In this document: positions 1 to 10,200 of the stretch, piece by piece
How positions within the stretch are numbered: the first letter of the stretch is position 1
How the letters are laid out: each line of letters starts with the position of its first letter
Assembly (NCBI RefSeq): GCF_002575655.3
Contig: NC_053035.3
Span: 379,231,792 to 379,295,791 of the forward strand
Direction of reading: 5' to 3'
DNA from: Aegilops tauschii subsp. strangulata
Lineage: Eukaryota; Streptophyta; Magnoliopsida; Poales; Poaceae
Length of the DNA: 64,000 nucleotides
The notes under the pieces: model-generated
The model's database searches: none
What the model saw: the letters and a program-made list of their open reading frames with translations, nothing else
Told to the model about the DNA's origin: nothing
Made by a program: the position numbers and the translations under genes

Positions 1-445
1 GGTTTTGGTATCCGCCCCCGTCGGCCCTCGTCCTGTCTATGATTCGGATGTGGTATATATTATCTTTTTATAACTATTTGGTTCATTTATTGTTTATGAC
101 AAATATACCGACCAACGTGACATAGATTTTATTTATCTAGGAGGTGGTTGAACCGGAAATTCTAACCGACCCTATTGTCGAGAGGTTAAATTTAGTTGAG
201 GAAGAAAACAATTACTTGAAGGAAAAGATAAAAAAATTGAGGAGGAGAAGATGATATTGGAGTTGCATGTTGCGGATGTCGTCGATGATCACAAGATCAA
301 GATGGATGCAATGCGCTTGAAGATTAGAAAGATTAGAAAATATGCCATTCATACCGAGGCTTGGTATCATTATGCCGTTGGATCAATTGTTACCTTGGTT
401 GCGATTATGATCGCATTTGTTTTCGCATTGAAATGTTTTACATAG
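1..445 (+). pseudogene. 3' exons of an upstream CACTA ORF with C-terminal membrane segment
   Basis: A likely last exon begins after the acceptor tttatctag at 140 and stops with TAG at 443-445. The first half (141 to about 235) reads an acidic, coiled-coil-like peptide (VVEPEILTDPIVERLN) in one frame. The rest continues one frame over from 251 and ends with a hydrophobic stretch (YAVGSIVTLVAIMIAFVFAL) followed by KCFT. The shift lies in the seven-A run near 230-236, where one more A would restore the frame. A partial preceding exon may occupy about 1-50, ending at a GT donor. The body of the gene is outside the window. Its function is unknown to me; placement directly before TNP2 suggests an accessory ORF of the CACTA element. 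Confidence 0.55.
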
Positions 446-629
446 TTTCAATGTATGGTTTAATTAATTAGATGCTCTGGAGAGCTATATATATGTTGTT
501 AGATGAGAACTATGTATGTACTTTGGTTTTAATGTGATGATGAACTTCTATTAATTTGGTCACTTAATTATCTATTCATGATGTTCTGTAATGGTTTTTG
601 ACACACTTAATTATATATAATGCACGCAG

Positions 630-3600
630 ATGAATCGGCAATGGATGTACGGTGACAGACACACCTCCGAGTACATTAAGGGCGTGCATGATTTTCTCGA
701 AGTGGCTGAGGCAAACAAGCAGAATGGTTTTATGTGTTGTCCATGCCCTATATGTGGGAATACGAAGTCTTACTCTGACCGGAAAATCCTTCACACCCAC
801 CTGCTTTACAAGGGTTTCATGCCACACTATAATGTTTGGACGAGGCACGGAGAAATAGGGGTTATGATGGAAGACGGCGAAGAAGAAGAGGACGATGACA
901 ACTATGTGCCCCCTGAATACGGTGATGCTGCAACGAGGGAAGCTGCTGAAGATCAAGAGGAACCAGACGATGTGCCCAATGATGCTGCAAGGGGGGAAGC
1001 TGCTGAAGATCAAGAGGAACCAGTGCCCGATGATGATGATCTCCGCCGGGTCATTGCCGATGCAAGGATGCAATGCGAAAGTCAAAAGGAGAAGCTGAAG
1101 TTCGATCGCATGTTAGAGGATCACAAAAAAGGGTTGTACCCCAATTGCGAAGATGGCAACACAAAGCTCGGTACCGTACTGGGATTGCTGCAGTGGAAGG
1201 CAGAGAATGCTGTGCCTGACAAAGGATTTGAGAAGCTATTGAAAATATTGAAGAAGAAGCTTCCAAAGGATAACGAATTTCCCGACAGTACATACGCAGC
1301 AAAGAAGGTCGTATGCCCTCTAGGATTGGAGGTGCAGAAGATACATGCATGCCCTAATGACTGCATCCTCTACCGCGGTGCGTACAAGGATCTGAACGCA
1401 TGCCCAGTATGCGGTGCATTGCGGTATAAGATCAGACGAGATGACCCTGGTGATGTTGACGGCCAGCCCCCCAGGAAGAGGGTTCCTGCGAAGGTGATGT
1501 GGTATGCTCCTATAATACCACGGTTGAAATGTCTGTTCAGAAACGAAGAGCATGCCAAGTTGATGCGATGGCACAATGAGGACCGTAAGAAAGACGGGAA
1601 GTTGAGAGCACCCGCTGACGGGTCACAGTGGAGAAAAATCGAGAGAAAGTACTGGGCTGAGTTTGCAGCTGACCCAAGGAACGTATGGTTTGGTTTAAGC
1701 ACGGATGGCATTAATCCTTTCGGGGAGCAGAGCAGCAATCACAGCACCTGGCCCGTGACTCTATGTATGTATAACCTTCCTCCTTGGATGTGCATGAAGC
1801 GGAAGTTCATTATGATGCCAGTTCTCATCCAAGGCCCTAAGCAACCCGGCAACGACATTGATGTGTACCTAAGGCCATTAGTTGAAGAACTTTTACAGTT
1901 GTGGAATGGAAACGGTGTACGTACGTGGGATGAGCACAAACAGGAGGAATTTAACCTGCACGCGTTGCTGTTTGTAACCATCAACGATTGGCCCGCTCTC
2001 AGTAACCTTTCAGGACAGACAAACAAGGGATACCACGCATGCACGCACTGTTTAGATGACACTGAAAGTATATACCTGGACAAATGCAGGAAGAATGTGT
2101 ACCTGGGCCATCGTTGATTTCTTCCGACCAACCATCAATGTCGAAAGAAAGGCAAGCATTTCAAAGGCGAGGCAGATCACCGGAAGAAGCCCGCCATGCG
2201 TACCGGTGATCACGTACTTGCTATGGTCAATGATTTACACGTAATCTTTGGAAAGGGTCCCGGCGGACTAGCTATTCCGAATGACGCTGAGGGACATGCA
2301 CCCATGTGGAAGAAGAAATCTATATTTTGGGACCTACCCTACTGGAAAGAGCTAGAGGTCCGCTCTTCAATCGACGTGATGCACGTGACGAAGAACCTTT
2401 GCGTGAACCTGCTAGGCTTCTTGGGCGTGTATGGGAAGACAAAAGATACACCTGAGGCACGGGAGGACCTGCAACGTTTGCACGAAAAAGACGGCATGCC
2501 TCCGAAGCAGTATGAAGGTCCTGCCAGCTACGCTCTTACGAAAGAAGAGAAAGAAATCTTCTTTGAATGTCTGCTTAGTATGAAGGTCCCGACTGGCTTC
2601 TCGTCGAATATAAAGGGAATAATAAATATGCCAGAGAAAAAGTTCCAGAACCTAAAGTCTCATGACTGCCACGTGATTATGACGCAACTGCTTCTGGTTG
2701 CATTGAGGGGGCTTCTACCGGAAAACGTCCGATTAGCCATTGTGAAGCTATGTGCATTCCTCAATGCAATCTCTCAGAAGGTGATCGATCCAGAAATCAT
2801 ACCAAGGCTAAGGAGTGATGTGGCGCAATGTCTTGTCAGTTTCGAGCTGGTGTTCCCACCATCCTTCTTCAATATCATGACGCACGTCCTAGTTCATCTA
2901 ATCGACGAGATTGTCATTCTGGGGCCCGTATTTCTACACAATATGTTCCCCTTTGAGAGGTTCATGGGAGTCCTAAAGAAATATGTCCGTAACCGCGCTA
3001 GGCCAGAAGGAAGCATCTCCATGGGCCATCAAACAGAGGATGTCATTGGGTTTTGTGTTGACTTCATTCCTGGCCTTAAGAAGATAGGTCTCCCTAAATC
3101 GCGGTATGAGGGGAGACTGACTGGAAAAGGCACGCTTGGAGGGGACTCAATAATATGCAGGGACGGATATTCTTGGTCTCAAGCACACTACACAGTTCTA
3201 CAGAACTCTACCTTGGTGACCCCGTATGTCGATGAACACAAGAACAGTCTGCGCTCCAAACACCCGGAGCAGTGTGACGACTAGATTACATGTGAACACA
3301 TCAGGACTTTCAGCTTGGAAACACGTCTCAGAGGTGACACCACTGTTTGTGATGAGTTGTACTCGTTGTCCAGGGGACCATCTTCGACTGTATTGACTTA
3401 CAAAGGATACGAGATAAATGGGAATACATTTTACACAATCGCCCAAGATCAAAAGAGCACCAACCAAAACAGCGGTGTCCGCTTTGATGCAGCAACTGAG
3501 AGGGGAAAGGACACATATTATGGTTACATAATGGACATATGGGAACTTGACTACGGACATGATTTTAAGGTCCCTTTGTTTAAGTGCAAATGGGTCAATC

Positions 3601-3983
3601 TGTCAGGAGGCGGGGTACAGGTAGACCCACAGTACGGAATGACAACAGTGGATCTGAACAATCTTGGGTACACTGACGAACCGTTCGTCCTAGCCAATGA
3701 TGTGGCACAGGTTATCTATGTGAAGGACATGTCTACCAGACCGAGAAAAAGAAAAGATAAGGAAGCGAATACATCATACGATGAGCCAAAGCGCCACATA
3801 GTTCTTTTAGGAAAAAGGGACATTGTGGGAGTGGAGGGCAAGACAGACATGTCTGAAGATTATGAAAAGTTTCATGAAATTCCTCCCTTCAAAGTCAAGG
3901 CTGACCCAAGCATCCTGATAAACGATGAAGATTATCCATGGTTACGGCGCAATAAGCAAATGACACAAGCGAAGAAAAAGTGA
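630..3983 (+). pseudogene. TNP2-like CACTA transposase, two in-frame stops
   Basis: One reading frame of about 1118 codons runs from ATG 630, just after a plausible acceptor (tgcacgcag), to TGA 3981-3983. The N-terminus has the transposase-associated domain with a Cys-rich CCPCPICGN motif, then an acidic linker with a repeated AAEDQEEP block. The central part matches Transposase_21 (FGLSTDGINPFGEQSSNHS; NLPPWMCMKRKFIM). It is followed by a DUF4218-like region (ALRGLLPENVRLAIVKLC; FPPSFFNIMTHVLVHLIDE) and a DUF4216-like C-terminus (YYGYIMDIWELDYGHDFKVP). The frame is interrupted by TGA at 2115-2117, where the family has Arg in a 'GHRRFLP' context, and TAG at 3282-3284, where Trp is expected. 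Both fit single C:G-to-T:A transitions. The product would excise and reinsert the element by binding subterminal repeats; as read it is dead. Confidence 0.92.
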
Positions 3984-4371
3984 AGACTTTCTCCCGCAAC
4001 TATTATGATGATACCATGCCAACTTTGTAACAGACGAGTATGATACCATTGTCCGTTTTGTACACGAAGTGCATCTAGTTTTTTCCGTAACCCTCTCAAC
4101 TTTCTTGCACATGCTATGTGGATGAAATGATGATACCATGCCAACTTTCAACCTTTTCAGAGTTCATTCGAAATGCTTTTCAATTTTAGGGTCTTATAGC
4201 TCAAAATAATTAGTAAATACATGAAAAATAACAGGCCAAAAATTAAAAATTATGCCACCTACTGGGCCACCACGGCCTGAATACGATTAGAAATCCATCC
4301 ATGGGCCAGGATTCAGGCCCGCAGAAGGCCCAGTAGGCCCGCAGGCATGTACAGAGAGGTTAGGCCCGTAA

Positions 4372-4690
4372 GCCTGCTTTAGAGAGGAGCTCGACAGCTC
4401 AGGCGCACCGCACCTTATAAACAGGTGCGGCTCTCTCTCAGCTAGCGAGGAGGGACTAAACTCCCACCACCACGCCGCTGTGCAAGGCCATTGGTCCCGG
4501 TTGGTGGCACGAACCGGGACCAATTCCACCCTTTGGTCCCGGTTGGTGCCACGAACCGGTACTAATGAGGCTGTGGCCCCACGAGCACCTTTAGTACCGG
4601 TTTGTGGCACGAACCGGTACTAGAGTTTCTTACTAACAGTTTTTTAGTCCCACCTCGCTAGCTGAGAGGCACTAGGAGCGGTTTATAAGC
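4372..4690. repeat. Subterminal-type palindrome cluster 1, flanked by inverted promoter-like modules
   Basis: From about 4488 to 4625 there are three imperfect palindromes built on tttGGTCCCGGTTGGTG / CACGAACCGGGACC, the CACTA subterminal-repeat type. They are bracketed by an inverted repeat. On the plus strand, TTATAAACaggtgcgg (from 4414) leads to CAGCTAGCGAGGaGGGAC near 4440-4456. On the minus strand the same TTATAAAC ... CAGCTAGCGAGGTGGGAC pattern runs from about 4687 back to 4645. Both TATA-like boxes point inward toward the palindromes. Between 3984 and 4371 I see no gene. Confidence 0.7.
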
Positions 4691-4716
4691 CCTGAGTGCG
4701 GAGACGATGAAGAAGA

Positions 4717-4837
4717 GGCGCAATGCTCACGTTGCTTAGCTTCAAGCCTTGAGGAATAAGGTAGACTGCATGGAGCTATGTGCAGTGCAGTCTACACTAT
4801 TCCGAAAGGCTTGAAGCAAATCAACGAGCATTGCGCC
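4717..4837 (+). ncRNA. Candidate miRNA-precursor-like hairpin inside the CACTA element
   Basis: Arm 1 (4717-4770) and arm 2 (4786-4837) pair around a 15-nt loop. Paired blocks include ggcgcaatgctc, gcttcaagcct, ggaata and gtagactgca, separated by small bulges, giving a stem of about 50 bp. A plus-strand TATA-like tttataag lies about 35 bp upstream (4682) and a T-run follows at 4838. Size and bulge pattern resemble a plant MIR precursor, but I recognise no known mature miRNA here. It may equally be a simple inverted repeat. Expression evidence is needed before calling it a gene. Confidence 0.35.
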
Positions 4838-4844
4838 CCTTTTT

Positions 4845-5415
4845 TATTTTTAATAACTTATTACAACTCCGGACTTCTTGTGTTACGGCAAAATAAAATA
4901 AACTTTAATAAAATTTATGAAACTAAAATTAACAAAGTATTTTCTGTTCAAAACATTATAAGAAACCTCTAGTATTATTGAAACTAAAATCATATAAAAT
5001 TGATGCAACTAAAATTATCGAAGTATTTTCTGTTCAAAATCATTAAAAGCAAAAAGAATTTTCATAAAGAACCTTTTTTGATAGAAACTTTAATAGCAAA
5101 AAGAATTATCATAAAGTAAAATAAATAAGTAATTAGAAACAAAATAAAATAAAATAAATAAGTTTTTTGTTGTAAGTAGAAACAAAACAAAATAAATAAA
5201 GCAAAAAAGAAAACAAAAAAACTAAATACAGCAAAAAGAATTTTCATAAAGAACTTTTTTTGATAGAAACTTTAATAGCAAAAAGAATTATCATAAAGTA
5301 AAATAAATAAGTAATTAGAAACAAAATAAAATAAAATAAATAAGTGTTTTGTTGTAAGTAGAAACAAAACAAAAATAAAGCAAAAAAGAAAACAAAAAAA
5401 CTAAATACAGAAAAA
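4845..5415. repeat. AT-rich non-coding stretch with a 182-bp tandem duplication
   Basis: The unit beginning gcaaaaagaattttcataaa at 5049 starts again at 5231 and runs to about 5410, a period of 182 bp with few differences. Upstream, a shorter block with gtattttctgttcaaaa occurs at about 4938 and 5023. The sequence is almost entirely A/T and encodes nothing convincing. Confidence 0.85.
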
Positions 5416-5499
5416 AAAAATTGTTGGGGCGCTGCCCGCTGGGCCTTCCAACCCTCGGGTTTGCAAATACAGGCCGAGAAGGGCTAGAGGGCTCAACGG

Positions 5500-5890
5500 G
5501 CAGCGCGCCAAAGTTAGGCCCAGAAGCCTGCTATAGAGAGGAGTTCGAGACAGCAGCCGCGCCGGGGCTTTTAAACTGGTGCGGGCGCCCCTCGGCTAGC
5601 GAGGTGGGACTAAACTTTTGGCCGCGACGCGGGCAGCAAGAGGCTTTTGGTCCCGGTTGGTGCCACCAACCGGGACTAAAGGGGTGCATTGGTACTGGTT
5701 CGTGGCACCAACCGGGACCAATGCCCCCCCCCCTTAGTCCCGGTTGGTGCCATCAACCGGGACCAAAGGCCGCCGCTTCCCGCCCTTTGCGCTGCTGAAA
5801 AGAGGGCTTTGGTCCCAGTTGGTGGCACCAACCGGGACTAATGCCTACCTTTAGTCCCGGTTGGTGCCACGAACCGGGACTAAAGGCTTT
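5500..5890. repeat. Subterminal-type palindrome cluster 2
   Basis: A copy of the module seen at 4372 (gcctgct..tagagaggag ... ggctagcgaggtgggactaaa) ends near 5612. Between 5648 and 5886 follow four palindromes of the CCCGGTTGGTGCCACCAACCGGG type. The cluster ends immediately before a TATA box at 5893. It therefore sits where a promoter-proximal control region of the downstream ORF would be, although such repeats in CACTA elements are usually described at the element ends. Confidence 0.75.
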
Positions 5891-5891
5891 G

Positions 5892-5899
5892 CTATATAA
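5892..5899 (+). promoter_or_regulatory. TATA box of the internal CACTA promoter
   Basis: The motif ctatataag lies right after palindrome cluster 2 and about 1.4 kb upstream of the first ATG of the Ulp1-type ORF. No other good TATA box is seen just before that ORF, so a long spliced leader is inferred. Confidence 0.45.
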
Positions 5900-5934
5900 G
5901 CAAACACTTAGGAAATTTTTCAGAGTTCATCTGC

Positions 5935-6330
5935 AGTTTGCCCCGACGACGCCGACGCCGCCCGCTGCCCTCGCCGTCGCCGTCGCCCGTGCCCGTCGTC
6001 GTCGCCGTTGCCCGCGCCCTCGCCGTCAGCCACGCCCCGGCCCGTCCCCGTCGTCGCCGTCGCCCTGCCCCGCCCTTCGCCGCCGACGCCTCTGCCCCTG
6101 CCCCGACCACGCCGCCGTCGCCTCTGCCCCTGCCCCGACGCGCCGCCGTCGCCTTGGTCAGGGCCGGCACTGCCCCCTTCCTCCCTGTCTTTTTATTGCA
6201 TTTTTATAAAAATGTATATATGTATGTTCATGTATATATGTTCTCTGTGTATATATATGTATGTTCATGTATATATGTTCTCTATGTATATATGTTCTCT
6301 GTGTATATGTTCATGTATATATGCAAAAGA
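5935..6330. repeat. CCG/GCC-rich leader and tatatgt microsatellite
   Basis: 5940-6175 is a low-complexity run of gcc/gtc/ccg triplets. 6195-6325 is an irregular tandem of tgtatatatgttctctgtg and tatgttcatg units. Long open frames on both strands of the first part are compositional (Arg/Pro/Ala only) and are not called as genes. Confidence 0.7.
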
Positions 6331-6479
6331 TAGATTTTTAGAAAAGTTAGGATTTTTTTCTGTTCATAGATTTTTTTGGTGATATTAATTATTGTAGAAT
6401 ATGCAAATGTTTGTATATTCATATGAACAATGCATTAGGCAAAACCTTTACTTTTTTCGAAATTTTCTATTTGAACATT

Positions 6480-6765
6480 TTTTTATGAATGAGAGGAAAA
6501 AGGAAAATAAGAAGAGGAAGAAAGGAGAAGAAGAGGAGAGGAAGAAGAGGAGAAATAAATAAGAAGAGGAAAAAAGAAGAAAAAGAAGAGGAGAAGAAAA
6601 AAGGAATAGAAGAGAAGAAGAAAAAATAGAAAAAATTCTATTTTTTTCTTCTTCTCTCCTCTATTCCTTTCTTCTTCTCCTCTTTTTTTTCTTCTTTTTT
6701 TTTCTTTGATCTTCTCCTCTATTCCTTTTCTTCTTCTCCTCTTTTTGTTTCTTCTTCGTTTTCTT
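6480..6765. repeat. GA/CT-rich inverted repeat
   Basis: A purine-rich arm (gaagaggagaag, ggaatagaag, agaagaagaaaaaatag; about 6530-6634) is followed by a pyrimidine-rich arm with the matching complements (ctatttttttcttcttctc, ctattccttt, cttcttctcctc; about 6640-6760), partly repeated twice. Transcribed, it would form a long imperfect hairpin centred near 6637. Confidence 0.7.
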
Positions 6766-6787
6766 ATGTTTTATCGGGTCTGTCGTC

Positions 6788-7050
6788 GTCGATATACCCC
6801 TCTCCCGATAACTTCAACACGAGGGGGGGTCGATATACCCCCTCCCCGATAATATTATTTTCCCATGTACGTTCATTGTCGTTGTCGATATAACCCCCTC
6901 CCGATAACTTCAACACGTGGGGGGGGTCGATATACCCCCTCCCCGATAACATTATTTTCCCATGTATGTATGTCGTCGTTGTCGATATATATAACTCCCT
7001 CCCAGATAACTTCGACATGATGGACGGTCGATATTTATACCCCCTCTCGA
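6788..7050. repeat. Tandem repeat of about 97 bp (cgatatacc/ccgataac units)
   Basis: Units start tcgatata at about 6788, 6885 and 6982. Each contains ccctcccgataacttc and then a second cgatataccccctccccgataa before cccatgta. The third unit is diverged. From 7050 to 7280 I see only possible leader or intron sequence of the next ORF, ending in the acceptor atttgcag at 7282. Confidence 0.75.
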
Positions 7051-7287
7051 CCGTGATGACTTATACCACGGGAGCACCCCCCGGCCCTCTCGCTCGACCA
7101 AAACTCTCGAGGACACCCAAACCCTAGAAAAAATGATGTCGGTCTCCTACCCCCTCCCGCCGCGCCCCTACCCTTGAAGCGTTGCCGAGGCCACCCCAAA
7201 CCCGGAATAAGATAGGTCTACTTTTGCACTAACCACCTGCTGTCATGTTTGTGTAATAATTGCCATGTTGTAATATTTGCAGAAACA

Positions 7288-10200
7288 ATGGAGCACGGAC
7301 GAGACAAGCAAGCAGAAGAGGTGTTGGGGGACATAATCTTAGCCGGAGGTGATATCTTGTCGTATCTTAACGACAATGATGGTCTGGAAGAACAGGGTGA
7401 AGAAGCAGGCTACGGTGATCGAAGAGTGGAGGAGGAAAGACATGATTATGATGGCTCCGGTGACCCGTGGTGACGGCTCCGGTGACCGAACAGAGTCCGG
7501 CCAGGTAAATATATTAGTTAAGCCTGTGCTGACTAGCTAATTGATGCATTCATTGTTTTAGTATGTACACATATTAATTAACACTCGTCTTTCTTCTTTT
7601 TTTCTAGCCCTCCGGATCGAGCACAACTGCGGTAAAGAGACGAGGCCCGAAGAGAAAGTTGCGCTCGGATGAAAGGTTTGAGATCACAGCAATCGCGCGC
7701 GACGGCGAACCGATTGAACCCATCCGGACAAAGGATGCATTTGCTGCTCAGTGCGGGGTTCTAGTTAGGGACAAGATCCCGATCAGCATCCACCAATGGT
7801 ATAAGCCTAAGAAGGAAGACCCTGAGGTGTCTTATGTCAATGATATGCAGAAAGATGATCTTTGGACTGAGCTGAAGGCCAATTTCACCCTACCGCCAGA
7901 GGAGGATCCGGAGAAGCCAGTTAAAGAGCAATTAATCAAGTCTCATGCTCTTAAGAAGATGGCAGACCTATTCAGGAGGTGGAAGAATGAGCTGAAAACG
8001 TTTGTCGACAAAGAAGAGACGCCAGAATTCATCGGCCGGTATGAGAAGATCAGATATCACTGGCCCGCATTTGTGGCCCACAAGACATCGGAAAAGAGTA
8101 AGAAGATGTCAGCGACAAACAAGAAGAATGTTGCGAAGAAGAAGCTTCACCATCGCACGGGGTCAGGTGGCTACCTCAAAGCCCGGCCTAAGTGGGCCAA
8201 GGCTGAGAATGATCTGCTTGAAAAAGGGATCGAACCACAGACAATGAACTGGACAGACCGTTGCCGGACTTGGTTCTTCGGGGCTGGCGGAACCTTGGAC
8301 CCTGTATCAGGGAGGTGCGTTTGGACGAACGAGCTTTTGAGAATACCAGTCAAGAAGATTTAGCAATATATCGATGCAGCGCAGGAAGGGACGTTCGTTC
8401 CAGACAGAGAGAACGACGAGCTCACGATGGCCCTCGGGAATCCTGAGCACCCTGGACGGACACGAGGCACGCTAGGCTCCATTCCGTGGAAGGCTGGTTT
8501 TCCGGACGCAGGCGGTTACAAAAGCCAGGAGAGGAGGAAAAAAATGGAGCAGACCCAAATTCAGAAGCTGCATGAAAGGGTTCAAGCGCTAGAGGAACGA
8601 GACAGCAATCGACATGCCGAAACTACCCCCGAAGCTACCCCGCCATCTCAGCGGAGAAGCAGTGTGGCTTCCACCGAGCTGCTTCAGCTGGAGCATGTCT
8701 TGACGGCTCCTGCTAGCTACCCCGTGGATGCTATCACGGAGTCTCAACATTGCCACCTTATGGCGCAATGGCAGAACTTCAAAGTCAAGGCGGCTATTGG
8801 CTCTGTTTTACCTCCTGAACCCGGCGCAACCTACCACCGCCGGCCGATTCCAGAAGGATATGCTAGGGTGATGGTGGATGAAATAACGGAGGGATTTGAG
8901 GACCTCCAGCTTGACCACCCTACCGGTGAAGGGGAGACTCGGCTGGGTTTAGCTTTGAAGACTTCGTGCCTATGGCGGAAGGAGCTCATCAACCTTCCGA
9001 ACTGGACGGCTCCGGCGAGTAAGGGCACTCCGCCTCCTCCTCCGGCGAGTGATCAGGGCACTCAGCCTCCTTCTCCGGCGCGTGGCGGCACTCCGCCTCC
9101 TTCTCCGGCGCGTGGCGGCACTCCGCCTCCTCCTCCGGCGAGTGATCAGGGCACTCAGCCTCCTTCTCCGGCGCGTGGCGGCACTCCGCCTCCTTCTCCG
9201 GCGCGTGGCGGCACTCCGCCTCCTTCTCCGCCCGCGCCAGAGCAGCCAGCCTCCTCCTTCTCCGCCTCGTCAGCAAGGGCGGAAGAGACCCGCCGCCGCT
9301 GCGGCTGCTCCGGCGCGTCGTAGTCCTTCTCCTCCGCCTCGTAAGCAAGGAAAGAAGACAGCCGCAGCCGCTCCGTCTGCTCTGCCGGCGTCTAGCAGTA
9401 CAGCTGCCAGAGGCGGGAAGCAATACAGATTCGGTCCTTCTCTGAAGACTCCAGAAAAGTTACCATACGAGAGGACCGAGGAGGAAACCAGGAAGATCGT
9501 GCGAGCCGAAGTGACAAACTTCTTTGAAGGGGTTAAAGCAAAGAAACATCCACCTCCGGAGGAGAAGGTAGATCCGGTGAAAGCAAAGCGCACTCTGGCT
9601 GCCATGACAAAACCACCAAAGTCTCCGCCGAGAGGCAACTATGAGCGCATTCTTCCAAAGACATATGCCGAAGCAGAGCGGTCGGGAAGTACTGTCAGTG
9701 ATCAAAGGTTAAAAGAACGATGAGCTGGGAAAAAATTGCCCAGCTCGGCGAACAAGCGAACCAATCGTGCCCCCCGCTCAAGGTGTCAAAAGACATCGTC
9801 ACTAATGATCCGAGGATGGTGGCCGGTTATAGCAATCTTGGAGATTACCTGCCCGACGATGTACATTATGAAATCATGGAGGTGGACGAACACAAATACC
9901 ATTACGGGAAGCCTCTCGTCAAAGATGAAAGATCTCTAACAACGATGATGCGAAGATTACATGATTGGTACATGAAAACCTGCAGAGAGTCTGATGGGAT
10001 GAGTACTTTGACGCTGAGAGTTAAACCGGAGCATGACCTCGTTGGAATTGAACTGTTGAATGTTCCATTTGAGGATTTCTTCCAGTTTTACAATCAAAAG
10101 GCCCTCGATAAAACAACGATCACTTGCTACTATCTGTAAGTAGTACTACTTCTGTCATTAAGTCTCTCCATATAGGTCAGCTCTTTCATTGCATGTATTT

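Noticed and set aside
5841..6382. Overlapping long ORFs on both strands in GCC/CCG-rich sequence
   Set aside because: Proteins are only Arg/Pro/Ala low complexity, in every frame at once; composition effect.
6788..7050. Regular repeats that could suggest a CRISPR array (also 45400-45775)
   Set aside because: Units are contiguous without unique spacers, in a plant transposon context; ordinary tandem repeats.
9049..9423. ORFs in other frames of the Pro-rich repeat
   Set aside because: Repetitive shadows of the CACTA coding repeat; only the part after 9235 in the new frame belongs to the broken gene.
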